From Chrysopilus asiliformis (lineage: Eukaryota; Arthropoda; Insecta; Diptera; Rhagionidae), in NCBI GenBank assembly GCA_964034945.1, contig OZ035961.1, positions 22,249,661 to 22,313,660 of the forward strand: a stretch of DNA of 64,000 bases, written 5' to 3'. The notes beneath the pieces were generated by a model. The model searched no databases, was not told the DNA's origin, and saw only the letters and a program-made list of their open reading frames with translations. The translations under genes were made by a program, and so were the position numbers. This document shows positions 13,261-24,174 of the stretch, in pieces (within the stretch, counting starts at the first letter, position 1; each line of letters begins with the position of its first letter).

Positions 13261-13269
13261 GACCGCAGG

Positions 13270-13430
13270 CTTACCGAAAAGAGTTAGATCTCGCGAGAGA
13301 CTTGTCGTCATGTTAATTTTTGGCTTTTTGAACTTCTTTTTTGTAGTGCTTTTTCGCGATTTTTTGTATAGAGTTTAGAACCGCCATCACACTATCGCAG
13401 ACCTACCCCCTCCCCTCATGTGACATGTTT
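13270..13430. repeat. probable degenerate family F fragment
   Basis: CGTCATGTTAATTTTTGGC, then GCGATTTTTTGTATAGAG and a CCATCACACTATCG...CCCCCTCCC tail, follow the order seen in the family F copy at 28,735-28,870. Weakly conserved. Confidence 0.35.
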
Positions 13431-13624
13431 TATGGAATTCATTCTGTTTGTAGACATCGCAGCGAGCACATATGCTACGATGACCTTTGTTCTATTACGG
13501 TACCAAATGGATTTGCAACATTTGTAAGGTTTTGCCTGGTTGTGATAATATTTTTAGCCGAAGATTTCATTGGCGCTAATAAATTTCGAAAAAGCAAATT
13601 ATTCATCCAAACACTTTTATTTAA

Positions 13625-13851
13625 CCCTGTTCCTGTCAGGCTGTGAATTTCGAACCAATATAGATGATTTAATACATGTTTAACGCAAAATCAATTTAAC
13701 AAAAAAACATAAAATTTATTCTATATAACAGTAGCGTAGTGACCAATAATAAAATACATTAAATTGATTTTGCGTTAAAACATGTATTAAATCATCTATA
13801 TTGGTTCGAAATTGAATAGTGACTCACAGTCACAGCCTGACAGGAATAGGG
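13625..13851. mobile_element. TTAA-flanked hairpin MITE, T2
   Basis: A 227 bp element flanked by TTAA (13621-13624 and 13852-13855). The ends CCCTGTTCCTGTCAGGCTG and its near-perfect inverse continue into long arms (ATTTCGAACCAATATAGATG, TTAACGCAAAATCAATTTAA), so nearly the whole element can fold back on itself. The right arm has about 17 bp of extra sequence. CCC ends next to TTAA suit piggyBac-type elements. Non-coding. Confidence 0.9.
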
Positions 13852-14007
13852 TTAAATGAGTAAAATTTCCTGCCCGAAATTGGAATTTAAAAAAATTGGT
13901 TTGGTATAGATTCGGTGAAGTCGCAGGTATTCTAAGTGCACTCAACATAAAAGATCTCTAATAAGTTTTAATTAAAATATTCGAAATTTCGTTATTTCAG
14001 TTCTTAA

Positions 14008-14228
14008 CCCTCTCAATGGCTGGGCGAACGCAGCAACCGGGATCGCCCTTCACAAAATCTAAAGTTTCACTGACTCAGACTTCAAAAGACAAAGGCATAG
14101 TGGGTCAGTGTTTAGAAAAGTGTCCATTCAATGATGAAAATTAAACAAAGCGTTTAAAAAACCGTTACAGAAGCCGCTAAATGAATTTAAAGGTCTGTCC
14201 CATATATAGGGCAAATCCATTGAGAGGG
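14008..14228. mobile_element. TTAA-flanked MITE, T3
   Basis: A 221 bp element with ends CCCTCTCAATGG / CCATTGAGAGGG, flanked by TTAA at 14004-14007 and 14229-14232. Similarity beyond the 12 bp ends is weak. The right TTAA is also the left TTAA of the next element, T4. Non-coding. Confidence 0.85.
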
Positions 14229-14232
14229 TTAA

Positions 14233-14614
14233 GGTGCTGCTCCACATGAGAGTAAATACGCGAGTAACTCTCAAAAACTCTCGAGAGTTACTCGCAGGAG
14301 GTTGTTCATTTGAGAGTTAATTTCGGCGATTTTTCTCTTTTCTAGACCAATATCTTGATTTTTTGACATTTTGCTTTGGCAAGTTCTCGAGAGCTACTAG
14401 TGAAATTCAAACGTCGTTCGTATCTGGCGAGCAACTCCCCGAGAGTTCAGTGGGTGCGTGTCGACTAGAGAGTAGAATCACTTTTGACAGCTCACAGAAG
14501 CTAGCTCGCGAGTTTTTGCGAATGTCTGCGAGCGACTCTCAGAGACGTGTCCATTTTCGAGTAGCTGCTATCGACAGGTTCTCGCCAGCATTTACTCTCA
14601 TGTGGAGCGGCACC
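14233..14614. mobile_element. TTAA-flanked MITE, T4
   Basis: A 382 bp element with 25 bp inverted ends (GGTGCTGCTCCACATGAGAG; the right end has one change, GCCGCTCC). It is flanked by TTAA at 14229-14232 and 14615-14618. The interior is dense in GAGAGTTACTCG / CTCTCGAGAG words, including the palindromic ACTCTCGAGAGT near 14278-14289. A 114-codon frame runs through it but is not coding-like. It shares its left TTAA with T3, as expected if it inserted into T3's duplicated TTAA. Confidence 0.88.
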
Positions 14615-14639
14615 TTAAGGTTCCGTTTACACATGCGAT

Positions 14640-16760
14640 ATTTTCTTGAATTTCTTATCGAATTTTATTCAGAATTTGTACATGTGTCGCAAAGTAAATT
14701 CACTTAGCAAAAGTTGTCAAAATTTAAATTTATTTCGGCGGTTTTATATCAATATATAAAAATTGATTTCCGGCGTCTTTCAGGAATAAATTTCTGAATT
14801 CTATGTCGTAGTGTACATGGTTGTGCAACATGAGTTAAGTATAGAAGAATAAAATTTGCGGAATAAAGATTTAAATGATCCCTGAGAAATCCTGCACGGA
14901 TAACTATTTTAGAATCATGTCAAAAGTTTTATGAAATTCTATAAAATTCAAAAACTATTTCCCCATCAACCCAATAGGAAAATATTTCCTATCAGAACAA
15001 CGTTACAAAATTCCATGTGAAACAAGAAAATACGAGATGGATGTTTTGACTTTAAGGATATCTTTGACCGTATATCGGAGCTGTGTAGTAATAGTAAACG
15101 ATGGCGCTAGGACCCATTATCCTCGTACAAATAAATTTCACTAAAGAGGAAAAAAATCGAAGAAGGCACAAAGGCAAACATGTTTATTTAAAAACATTGG
15201 CTATCGCTAAACAGAAATCTGTTCAGCTTTTTCGATAGCCATCTGGGGATAAAGGACTGGATCGTATATCCTTCAGTCCTTTTTTGGGATTGATGCAATA
15301 ATACGAGTCCAGTCTTTATTAGGCAGCTCCGTATACTATGATCTTGTAAAAATTCAATCGTATTTGCAATTTCTCAGAGTAGGCAATTTGAAATGAAAAT
15401 TTCATTGCACGATTCATATAGATTTTGATTCAACGTAGGAATTCGTGAAAATTTACTCCTGCTATTAGAAACCAGACAGAATGAATGGACATGAAGGATG
15501 AAGTAAATTTTTTCTGTACGATTTAATATTGATATGCTGAAGGAGGAATTCCTCTGCAGTACACTTTTAGTATATTCCGTAGATATAAAGATACAAAATT
15601 TATATCTAGTGTTCATCAATGGTTGAATAAGAATAAAGTTCATAAAGTCGAGATCTCATTGATTTTTATTTTGATGAACAAATTTCAAGAGATTTCGTTC
15701 TTATAGATACAGGGTGAGAGGATAATAATATGAAATCTTTTTATAAATGGTTCACCATTATTTTGGATAATGAGCTTTTCCCCTGGGCAATAGTGAAGAG
15801 GATTCCTACTTGTTTTGTGGCAGTCTGATCCAGCTGAAAAAAAGGATCCGCAATGAACGTTACCAGCCGGCATTATGTTCATTCTCTACAGCATAGAAGA
15901 GATAACTTTGCTTCGCATTTCTGGCATAAATGATACATACATGTAGGAGTGTGAGATAAAAGATACTCTGCAAAAAATAAAATAAAAAGTAAAGTGGAAA
16001 TTCATAATAAAATATGTGAGACAGTAAAGTATTTTTTATAGAGTGAAACAGCTTTAATATAAACATTTTTCACATTAATGCTGCCCTTTGATGTGTGAAA
16101 ACGTTGAATGGAAAAACATACGGAAAAACAATGGTAATTACTTTTTTCGTTAGTCAATTTTTTTTGTTGTTGTTGGTTGGTTTTGTTAATCTTAGAGCAA
16201 GAATCTGTGTTTGTAATTGTGATAAATTTTTACATTTTGTCATTCTGACAGAAAACTGTCTTGGATAAATTTGAAGGAAGTGATAATTAATTTTTGGAGT
16301 TCCTTTGATTTATATCCTGTCCGCGAGGGTGGAATGGGAAACGAGAAAAAAAAATCTTTCAATGTATTTAATTTTGTTGATTTTTTTCCCAATTCACAAT
16401 AAAAAAAATGATTTAATTACATTTAATGGGAGCAGTTGTAATTATTATTAAATTATTTCTAATCGATTAAATTATGTTTTGAACGAAGAAACGTTAAAAT
16501 AATTTGAAAATTTATGTAATTTGATTTATTTAGGGGTTATTTTATTGTGGTGTTTTTCATTTCTCCTCATCTAAAACACGGTTAATCGCCTATGTTTTTG
16601 CAGTTTCAAAAGAGACTTTAAAGAAGGGAACATAATTGAAACTACGATTGCCAGGGAATCGTGAAATATTCTACAAGGCGTGACTGTAAACTCTCAAATG
16701 AATTCAATTTCATTTTAACATTCCGATTGAAATTTTTTGAAGCTGCTATTGAGTTTTCAT
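14640..16760. other. AT-rich DNA, no recognised gene
   Basis: Apart from the paired hairpins at 15199-15282 I see no element ends. Short ORFs on the minus strand (15374-16066) are Phe/Ile/Ser-rich and unconvincing. Confidence 0.4.
15199..15282. repeat. two consecutive small hairpins
   Basis: The first stem pairs GGCTATCG (15199-15206) with CGATAGCC (15233-15240), with partial inner pairing ACAGA/TCTGT. The second pairs AAAGGACTG (15251-15259) with CAGTCCTTT (15274-15282), followed by a T-run. It could be a structured RNA or a repeat remnant; nothing shows that it is transcribed. Confidence 0.4.
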
Positions 16761-16769
16761 GTATGAAAG

Positions 16770-17310
16770 ACTTATGTAAAATTTTATTATGAACGATGCT
16801 GTCTTTGTAACTTTTTCGATGCGATGTACCGTTTTCGAGAAAATTTCATAAAATTGTTCCATTTATGTGGGGGAGGGGGGCATGAGTGGTCCGATTTTGT
16901 CCATTAACGAACTGGACCTCTCATTTTACGAAAATAACGGCTGTGCCAAATTTCAAGTCTCTAGCATAAAGCCTAAACCACAATTACGCGTGCGTGCGTG
17001 CGGCACCCACGCGGTGAAAGTAAAAATTACGCATTTATATGAGTAAATGTATAATTGCGCGTTGCTCAGACGCGTTGCCGCGTCCGTGCCGCGTAAAGTA
17101 GGCTCAGTCTCTACTTTTAGACGCGGTGACAACTACTAGATGCCAGAACTAAATAATGCCGCACGCACGCACGCGTAATTGTGGTTTAGGCTTAATCTTT
17201 CTCAAGTTATCGTGCCCACGGACAGACACACAGCCAGACAGACAGACAAACGGACATACAAAAATCAAATCGATTCATCATTCTAAACACACTCGTTATA
17301 AGGGAAAGAA
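16770..17310 (-). repeat. dispersed repeat family B copy (B2), split by a MITE
   Basis: Read on the minus strand this has the family B order: (GTCT/GTCC)-rich segment, CAAGTCTCTAGC core, G-rich patch (GGGGGAGGGGGG at about 16869-16880) and an AAACGGTAC word. The core is interrupted at 16969/17193 by the PIF-like MITE. The short plus-strand ORF across this region is not a gene. Confidence 0.6.
16970..17192. mobile_element. PIF/Harbinger-like MITE with TAA duplication
   Basis: The inverted ends begin AGCCTAAACCACAATTACGC and run into GTGCGTGCGTGCGGCA, matched by the reverse complement ending at 17192, about 36 bp in all. Flanks are TAA at 16967-16969 and 17193-17195; a 3 bp TWA duplication is typical of PIF/Harbinger. 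The 223 bp interior is CG-rich for this window (CACGCGG, GACGCGTTGCCGCG, CCGCGTAAAG). It sits inside the core of repeat B2. No ORF. Confidence 0.8.
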
Positions 17311-17534
17311 TTGCAAAAATTTTTATTATATTCATTTTTTCCCATTCATTTGTTTTTATCCGACTTTACGCCAGTTTAAATTTCATGTATTTTTTCGAAA
17401 AAAAAAAAAAAATTTGTATTTTTTTTAAATTCTCGTTAAATTGAGCAACAACTCTAAATTTCAGTTTTTGTAACAATTTTCTGTTTTTCTACAGGACCTG
17501 AAAATTTCATGGATTACTGACCAGAGATTAAAAT

Positions 17535-17640
17535 TTGAGGGGCTATTCACAAAATACGTTACGTTAATTTTTGAACTCTTCCTCCCCCTCGTTACGTTCT
17601 TTCATGAAAGGCGATCTCTAAAATTCTTTTTGACCTATTT
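17535..17640. repeat. family F fragment
   Basis: GGGGCTATTCACAAAATACG, then TTACGTTAATTTTTG and a C-rich CTTCCTCCCCCTCG patch, match the end of family F. The other end is not visible. Confidence 0.45.
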
Positions 17641-18550
17641 CTTCGTTCATCACAGATTCTAAAATAAATATCAACAAAAAGTTTTGCAGATGTTATGTCA
17701 ACTATGAATAACTTCTTCATCTGGAAACGTGCCAATTAATTAGAATTTGTGTGTCAAGGCAGTGATAAATTTGACTAAAATCGAAATATGGATTTAATTT
17801 TTTCTTAATTAAAATCCATGGTAAAAAAAATCATTGAAATAATTAAAAATTTTATTGAATATTTAAAAAAAATGGATATTTATTTGAAAATCTGTAAGAT
17901 GGTTTATTTTTGTTGATTGCTTATATACTGGAATTTGAAATTTTATTAGTGAAATAAAGCTCCACTCAAGTTAATCAAATTAAAAATTTAACTCGATTAT
18001 GCAAAAGAGCAGAGCATTAAAAATTCATTTCATGGTAAATAATTTCTACCAGTCTCATTACTGATAGATAATTTTCCTTAATTTGAAGCATTTGATTTAG
18101 CTGGAAGCACTCAATTCCAAATTTTTACATCGAGTTTTGCGAAAAAATGCCTTAATTTGAATATAATCCAGTTTTGATTAGTCGAAAAGTATCATATAAC
18201 AGAAATTAACGATATTATGTTTGAGGTTAAATTGTTGTGTACAATTGTATGAAAAAACTTGATTACACACCTTTAATATGTAGACACTTTCATTTTTGAC
18301 GGGATTTTAAATTTGACCACAATTTTGGAAAATATTTTTTAAGTTTGTAGAAAGGAAGAGTAAATTAGATTTTGAATAATAATACAAGGAAATATTTTGG
18401 TCTCAAAATTTCGTTTAGGATTAAATAATTTTAATTATTCAAAGTTTTAAAAACCACATTTTCTTAAAAGGCATGTATAGAAGTATGTGGCAGGCTGTGT
18501 TGGGCGCAGGAAAAGTTTGTAGCCTTTATGACAATTTGAGGGTCTAACCT
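17640..18550. other. very AT-rich DNA
   Basis: No frames, ends or repeats that I can support. Confidence 0.45.
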
Positions 18551-18939
18551 CTGGAGCCCAATGAACGCAACGCGAACGCAACTAAAACGCACAAACTGTC
18601 ACGCAGCGCAACATTTCAGCGGCAAAGCCCAATGGCATCTCGTGAAGTAGTACAAGTGACATAATATAAAGTGGTATAAAGTTGGCAAAATTACAAAAAT
18701 GGATAATTTTGAAGCGATAATTTGCTTTGGTGGTCTTTATCTTTGTTATTTGCACTAAGGCTATCAATTTTTCCTCGAACAACATTTCCCCAACCTCACT
18801 TTATAAACTGTCAACGCAGAATTGCTGCGGCAAAGTTAGAAGTTTGCAAACTTTTGCGTTGTAGTTGCGTTCATGATTTCTATTGAACAAATTTGTAAGT
18901 GAGAGTTTCTGCGTTCGCGTTGCGTTCATTGGGCTCCAG
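18551..18939. mobile_element. 389 bp element with perfect 30 bp inverted ends, class uncertain
   Basis: The left 30 bp (CTGGAGCCCAATGAACGCAA, continuing CGCGAACGCA) is repeated exactly in inverse orientation at 18910-18939. The flanks (TCTAACCT and GCATAAGT) show no convincing target duplication. An inner pair, GCGTTGTAGTTGCGTTC against GAACGCAACTAAAACGC, extends the similarity. A 67-codon minus-strand frame runs through the middle but has no recognisable domain. The perfect ends suggest recent activity or conversion. Confidence 0.75.
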
Positions 18940-19084
18940 GCATAAGTTGTGCAACCTTATTCGGATCATATTTCAATTCAAAATTTTCAAAATGAAAATT
19001 CAAATTTCAAAAACAGCAAAACATTATTGAGGTAGAAACTTATGAAAAATCTGCGCCGCATTTAAAACACAAAATTTTACGAAT

Positions 19085-19703
19085 TTTCATATAAATATCA
19101 GTTGTGCTCAACACAAAACTTTCCTCTGCAATATTTAGTTTCGGAAAAATATGTAACAAAATTTTTCTTTTCAAATATATTCAGAACAGTTAAAGATATA
19201 TAAAAACCGTTAAAGAAAAAAAATGTAGGAAATTTTGTTTCCTTTGAATTTGGTTAAAAACATTTTTTCAATAGCGCATAGTTTCCGAGAAATTTTCGAA
19301 ATAATTAATTTTTTTGAAATATGTTGAGAACCATTTGAGATACGTTAAACTGTTATAGCAAAAAATATAGAGAATTTAATTTCCTATAAATTTGGTTATG
19401 CGAATTTTTTTCATAAAAGTGCATAGTTTTCGAGAGATTTTCAAAAAACTGAATGTTTTTCAAATATCTTTAGAATCGTTAGAGACACCAAAAAAACCAA
19501 TAAAGCTAAAAATGCAGAAAATTTTATATCCTTTAAATTTTATTATATTCATTTTTCCCCAAAAGCGCAAAGGTTTCGACCAATCTTCAAGAAACCGTAT
19601 TTTTTCGCAATATGTGTATGGAATGCAGCCGTTATAGCTACCGTTACTTTTCCAAAAGTTGATAAAAAATTACGATTATATTTACAAAAAATTTCAAGTC
19701 GCT
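19085..19703 (+). repeat. dispersed repeat family D copy (D1), internally repetitive
   Basis: Starts ATCAGTTGTGCTCAACACAA, then contains about three degenerate units of roughly 125-135 bp, each with (A)GTTAAAGATA-like, AAAACCGTTAAAG-like, AAATTTGGTT and GCATAGTTTTCGAGA words. Partial copies lie at about 37,697-37,785 plus 38,288-38,400, and in reverse at about 50,390-50,760 and 58,045-58,320. Non-coding; the plus-strand ORF at 19392-19637 is a shadow of the repeat. Confidence 0.65.
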
Positions 19704-19704
19704 A

Positions 19705-19976
19705 CACTCAGAAAAATGTTCAGGTCAACTTTTTGTCAGGTTAACTCTGACCTTACAGAGGTGTCTGTAAGCCAGCTAGCGGTCAGAGTTAACCTATCTA
19801 AGGTCAACTCGTGCAGCTCCCAATGCCCTACTTCACCTGCTGGTGGCCTAATTTCAGAATTTCTCCGACCACAGGTCAACTCAGTTTTACTTGCCCACAT
19901 GCAGGCGAACGCGCGCCTGCCCGAGGCCAATTACGCCGTATGTAGGTCGTCGAGTTAGCCTCCATTTTTCTGAGTG
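19705..19976. mobile_element. TA-flanked MITE with CACTCAGAAAAATG ends
   Basis: A 272 bp element with ends CACTCAGAAAAATG / CATTTTTCTGAGTG, flanked by TA (19703-19704 and 19977-19978). Inside, GGTTAACTCTGACC (19739-19752) and GGTCAGAGTTAACC (19780-19793) form an inner inverted pair, and AGGTCAACT is repeated four times. TA duplication and CACT ends fit Tc1/mariner- or Mirage-type transposition. GC-richer than its surroundings. The overlapping ORFs on both strands are shadows. Confidence 0.82.
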
Positions 19977-20721
19977 TAGGTCAACGCGTTCTCGAGTTAT
20001 TTAAGATACGTACAACCAACAGACAGACAAACCGGCGGATAGGTGCACGGATATCCCCATATAATTTTGCCTGAAACGGATTTCGTACTGATTAAAAATG
20101 TTCTATCTGCCTCCGTTCTCGAGTCGGTATCCATCATGAATACAATACTTTCTCTCTATAGCAGGAAAAAGCCAAAAATTTTCTAATGATTAAAACGATT
20201 ATAACTTTAAAATGTGACACACACGAATGTACGTTTTTACAGAGTTTTCAAATTATTTGACGTAAATAAAATTGTTGTTGGTACACCTCCAACCTCGATT
20301 AATAAAATTAACATATTATAAATAATTATCCAAATTATGTTTGAATCTTAAGTAATTACAACTTTTACTTTTCTTTGAATAAGGCAAACAACGTTACTTA
20401 GGACTAAGAAGGATTCTACAATGTACATATTTCGATAAGAGGTAAAAGTTAAATATATCTTGAAATACGTATAGATTTGCCACCAAGGCACGAGGTGGTA
20501 TGGTCGATAAAGAAAAGTGAGTCGGCCATGTCATGTACCTTCTGTAGAGTATCACAAACGTACATTCATATATAGAGTAAAATTCTTATTCCTGGTTCTC
20601 AGCTCCCAATTCCTCAAGTTCCCCTCACCCCCGCAAATTGGAGAGCCTCTGCTCTGCTGTTGGTTTCGTATTGATTTTTCCTTGATATTTCCTAACCAAC
20701 GATTGAAATTGATGGAATGAG

Positions 20722-20994
20722 ATGTTCCTCATCTGCTTTTTATTATATGCCCTTTACAGCACAACATGTTGCGGTTTTTTTGGTTTTTCGGGTTTTCCAT
20801 TCGTTTCAAGTTTTCTTTCTGCTGATGTTGTAGCATTTGGTACAGAAGACTATATTTTTTTTAACGAAATATTAAATGATTTACACCTCCACCACCAAAC
20901 GGAATGTTTCCAGGAAAAACTTAAATCTGAATCATATTATACGGAAAAAACATTTCAAAGACAAGCTTCAAATTCGCGAAATTTTATGTGTTAA
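20722..20994 (+). other. 90-codon ORF with signal-peptide-like start (unknown)
   Basis: ATG at 20722 opens a hydrophobic leader (MFLICFLLYALYSTTCCG), then a hydrophilic, partly acidic C-terminal half. The stop is followed at once by AATAAA (about 20995-21000), which could be a polyadenylation signal, though AATAAA is frequent in such AT-rich DNA. No family recognised. It may be chance. Confidence 0.2.
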
Positions 20995-22265
20995 ATAAAA
21001 TATTTGGAAGCATAAACAAATTTAACACTGTAAAAATTTCTATTTAAAAAAATGTTTTGTGTTGGAAACCCGGAACAATTTTTTTAAAAAATAAAATTCC
21101 AAGAAAATCGACCAGATGTTCATAGAAATTCCAGTAAACGATTAAAACATAGAAAATTTCTCGCAATTTAGTTGAGGAAATCCTTACATTATTTCATAGG
21201 AAATCCGAAATTGTAAACTGGAAACATCAAGTGTACTTGAAAAGCGCATAATATTGCGATAATTTTAATCTTCCCTTTCACTAAATTGAATGACATTGCA
21301 ATTCAAAAAGTTTTTATGTAATCTTAAGTTTCATATATGAAAACTGTCATTCCATTAAAACGATTACGAAAATTACAAATTACATGAAAAACTTTTACCA
21401 ACAAAATTTGCTTTTAGCCTAATTTCAGTGATCTCTTAGAATGTAAACCAGACACGTTCATGGAAAACTATTTAGAGGTAACTTTAGAATAACTAAAGTC
21501 GCAAATTCCATTTCAGTTTTTAAGTTAAATTTAAATTCAACATAACGTCGACACAATTTTGTGTAAAATACCTCGTTGTGTATTAAAGATTGTTTGGAGA
21601 TTTCGAAAATGTGATTAGTTTTTTAATTATGTAAAAAATTCGAAACTAAACTGAATTCAAGGAATATCATTAAAATGAAAATGATTTTAAAATATAGATA
21701 GATAAAAAATGGTGACAAAATGACCGATTAGCCTCAATTCAAACTTGTAGATCGTGTGTCTCAGATGCGGATGCGTCATTTCTGTAAAAACATCGAAACG
21801 AACTTATTTGGACAAAATCTTTTGTTTTCACACTAAAATTAATTACGTATTCAGGTTGAATAAACTTTTACTCAGGTATATGTAAAAATCGAGAATACCT
21901 ATGGATTTTATGTGATTTTCATGCAGAGCTAAAAAATATGTTTTTGATGTCATCATCAAATTCGATACAAATAGAAACTCACATCTGTTGGTAATTCTTA
22001 TTTCGTTATGTAGTTTAGTAAAATAGAGACCCGTATACATTCTTTTAGTGAAAATAAAAAGGAAATGGCCTTTTTCTATTGAATTATTGATCACCTTGTG
22101 GACATACGTGACAGAAATATATCCCAATATGATTAATTCAAACCTCTGCCGTGCGCAAAATATTTTTCATCTGACATGATTTTTATCTACAGTAAAACGC
22201 GTGCATCATAATAATACAATTATTTCAAGTACTCGTACGTCACGATGAAAAAAATTCTCGCGATA
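20995..22265. other. AT-rich DNA, no recognised gene
   Basis: Nothing coding or repetitive that I can support. A minus-strand 94-codon frame at 21843-22127 lacks an identifiable domain. Confidence 0.4.
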
Positions 22266-22270
22266 TTTAT

Positions 22271-22532
22271 ATCGGTATGGTGAAACCAAAGGGTATATTA
22301 ACTTTGCCTTACCGTTTGTAACGCCAAGATCCCGTCATCACACACAAAAATGAATTACACCAGTGTGTTTAGAATGATAAAGAAAAATTGAATTTTGCAT
22401 GTCCGTCCGTCCGTCCGTCCGTCTGTCTGTCATTCTGTGGCGCGGATTGTGGGCACACGGATTGAGCTAGAGACTTGAAATTTTACGCAGATTAGTTTCC
22501 CAGATTGGCAATTATAGGTTTGGTTATGTTTT
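22271..22532 (+). repeat. dispersed repeat family A copy (A1), internally deleted
   Basis: Begins GGTATGGTGAAACCAAAGGG, continues through TTTGTAACGCCAAGATCC, CACCAGTGTGTTTAGAATG, a (GTCC)n run (22398-22430) and GAGCTAGAGACTTGAAATTT, then jumps to the far end GATTGGCAATTATAGG...GGTTATG. The interior present in A2 is missing. It preserves GGGTATATTAAC, the unoccupied form of the site where the 3.2 kb element is inserted in A4. Confidence 0.85.
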
Positions 22533-22571
22533 TATTTGCAGAGGTAAAATTTGTATTAATAAATTTTGTTC

Positions 22572-22724
22572 GAAGGGGTAGTGCATAAAATACATTTGAG
22601 GGTTTGCGGTAGTGTAACGAGACTATTAAATTTTATACAAAAAATGCGATAATTTGCCTTGAGCGGCAAGGCGGAATTCGGAAAAGCGAAAATTAGCATG
22701 ACGTATTTAACAAACAGCCTCTAA
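22572..22724. repeat. short family F copy with both ends
   Basis: Left end AGTGCATAAAATACATTTG; right end, read in reverse, GGCTGTTTGTTAAATACGTC. The two are degenerate inverted copies around a G/C-richer centre (TTGAGCGGCAAGGCGG). Probably a MITE of about 150 bp. Confidence 0.5.
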
Positions 22725-23176
22725 TACTGTAAAAATCATAGTTTTTTCAAATTTTGGATTTTTTTTAAAATTTTACTATGTATTTTAACGGAATGAAGCC
22801 AAAAAAATATGTAAAAAAATTTTGTTTTCCCTTTGTCTAAATATTTGTTCTGACATCCTGCAAAACCGGCTCAATCGAACTTGATGGTGTTTTGTAGGTA
22901 CATAAATAGAGTTACTTGCGGAGTAAAACACCTTAAATTTGCCTACCGTATTTTTTTGATATCTCTCGCCTGATATGTTTTGAGCCATGCTACTGAGAAG
23001 GGTGTGCAATTTTCTAAGCTGGATAAAGAATTTTGCGAAAAAACATCCGCTATTAAAAATATCCTATTTCCTCTGCCCGTCGAACCCCTTCTTTGCTATT
23101 TCTTTAACCGCTGATGCGATTCTGATCGGGTTTTCTTAAGAAACGACTTAAGTGAAAATGCTGGCTTTTAATTTAG

Positions 23177-23443
23177 ATGCGATTTTGCAACACGTATACC
23201 AAATTCATTATTTATTGTCTGGAAAAATTATGTAAAGTCATAATTCGCTCTCCAAAATATACGTCACAGATTTATTGGAAAGGGGAAGGACGGGTTTCTA
23301 CGGGAGCGGGCCGAGTAAAATTAAAAAAAATAGTATGTAGAAATTGCAACATCTCTAACTCGAAAACTAATAATCGACTGATTGAACTGAATTTCCGGAA
23401 TTTGTTTTCTTCAAGAATCGAACAGATGGAAGATAAAATTTAA
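23177..23443 (+). other. unrecognised 88-codon ORF
   Basis: The frame contains a short Cys/Asn patch (VCRNCNISNSKTNNR) but no recognised motif. Weak evidence for coding. Confidence 0.1.
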
Positions 23444-23508
23444 CTCACAAACCACGATTTCTCGTAAACCATAAATGTTTAACTCTACCCACGGAATTTT
23501 TAAAATTA

Positions 23509-24075
23509 CACTCAGCAAAAAATCTTAGTAAATTTAACATAATTGATTATGTAGAATTTTTTTCTTGCAGTCAACACAACATTTGTAGTAGTACTAAGAA
23601 AACCTTGTGTTGTCTGAACGACTGTGAAAAAGTGGAATTAACGTTCATTACATAATGATAACAAATAACATTGTGTTGAATTCTTGAAATCCGTATTTGT
23701 ATTATTAGCATAATTTTTCGTATGCCCTACATACATAGGACCACAGTCGAGCTAACAAACTTTTATGTATAACATGTTACTTTGTGAGTAACAAAATGTG
23801 TTTTGGCTACACAATAATAGGTAAGGATTACAAACAGTTCCTCTGGTACTAACAAAATTTTGTGTTGTCTGTACGATAGTTAAAACGTAGAATTTACGTT
23901 CATTACGTAGAAATAGCAAAAATCTTTGTGTTAAATTTCAAAACTCGTGTTTGTACAATTAACGCAATTTTTAATTCGCTGTACATAGGATCAAAATGTT
24001 GTGTTTTGGATACTGGATCTTGTGTTGGCTTAACAATCCTGAAAACGTTGACTTTACGTATATTGGGTATAAAAA
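23509..24075. repeat. degenerate direct repeats next to a CACTCAGC end
   Basis: TTGTGTTGTCTGAACGACTG (23605), TTGTGTTGTCTGTACGATAG (23860) and TTGTGTTGGCTTAACAATCC (24020) begin similar stretches that continue with AACGTAGAATTTACGTTCAT-like words. Spacing is about 255 and 161 bp, so this is irregular. At 23507 a TA is followed by CACTCAGCAAAAAATC, close to the end of the MITE at 19705. No matching right end was found, so this may be one side of a larger decayed element. Confidence 0.5.
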
Positions 24076-24174
24076 AATAAAGCACTTTTTCTTTTATCTT
24101 TAAACATGACACATTCGAAAATATTTTTATTCTTTTGGAATATAATTTAGAATATTTTTGTTGGTTAAAAAAAC

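Noticed and set aside
15251..15285. Rho-independent terminator
   Set aside because: Stem plus T-run looks like one, but bacterial-type terminators have no meaning in this eukaryotic context.
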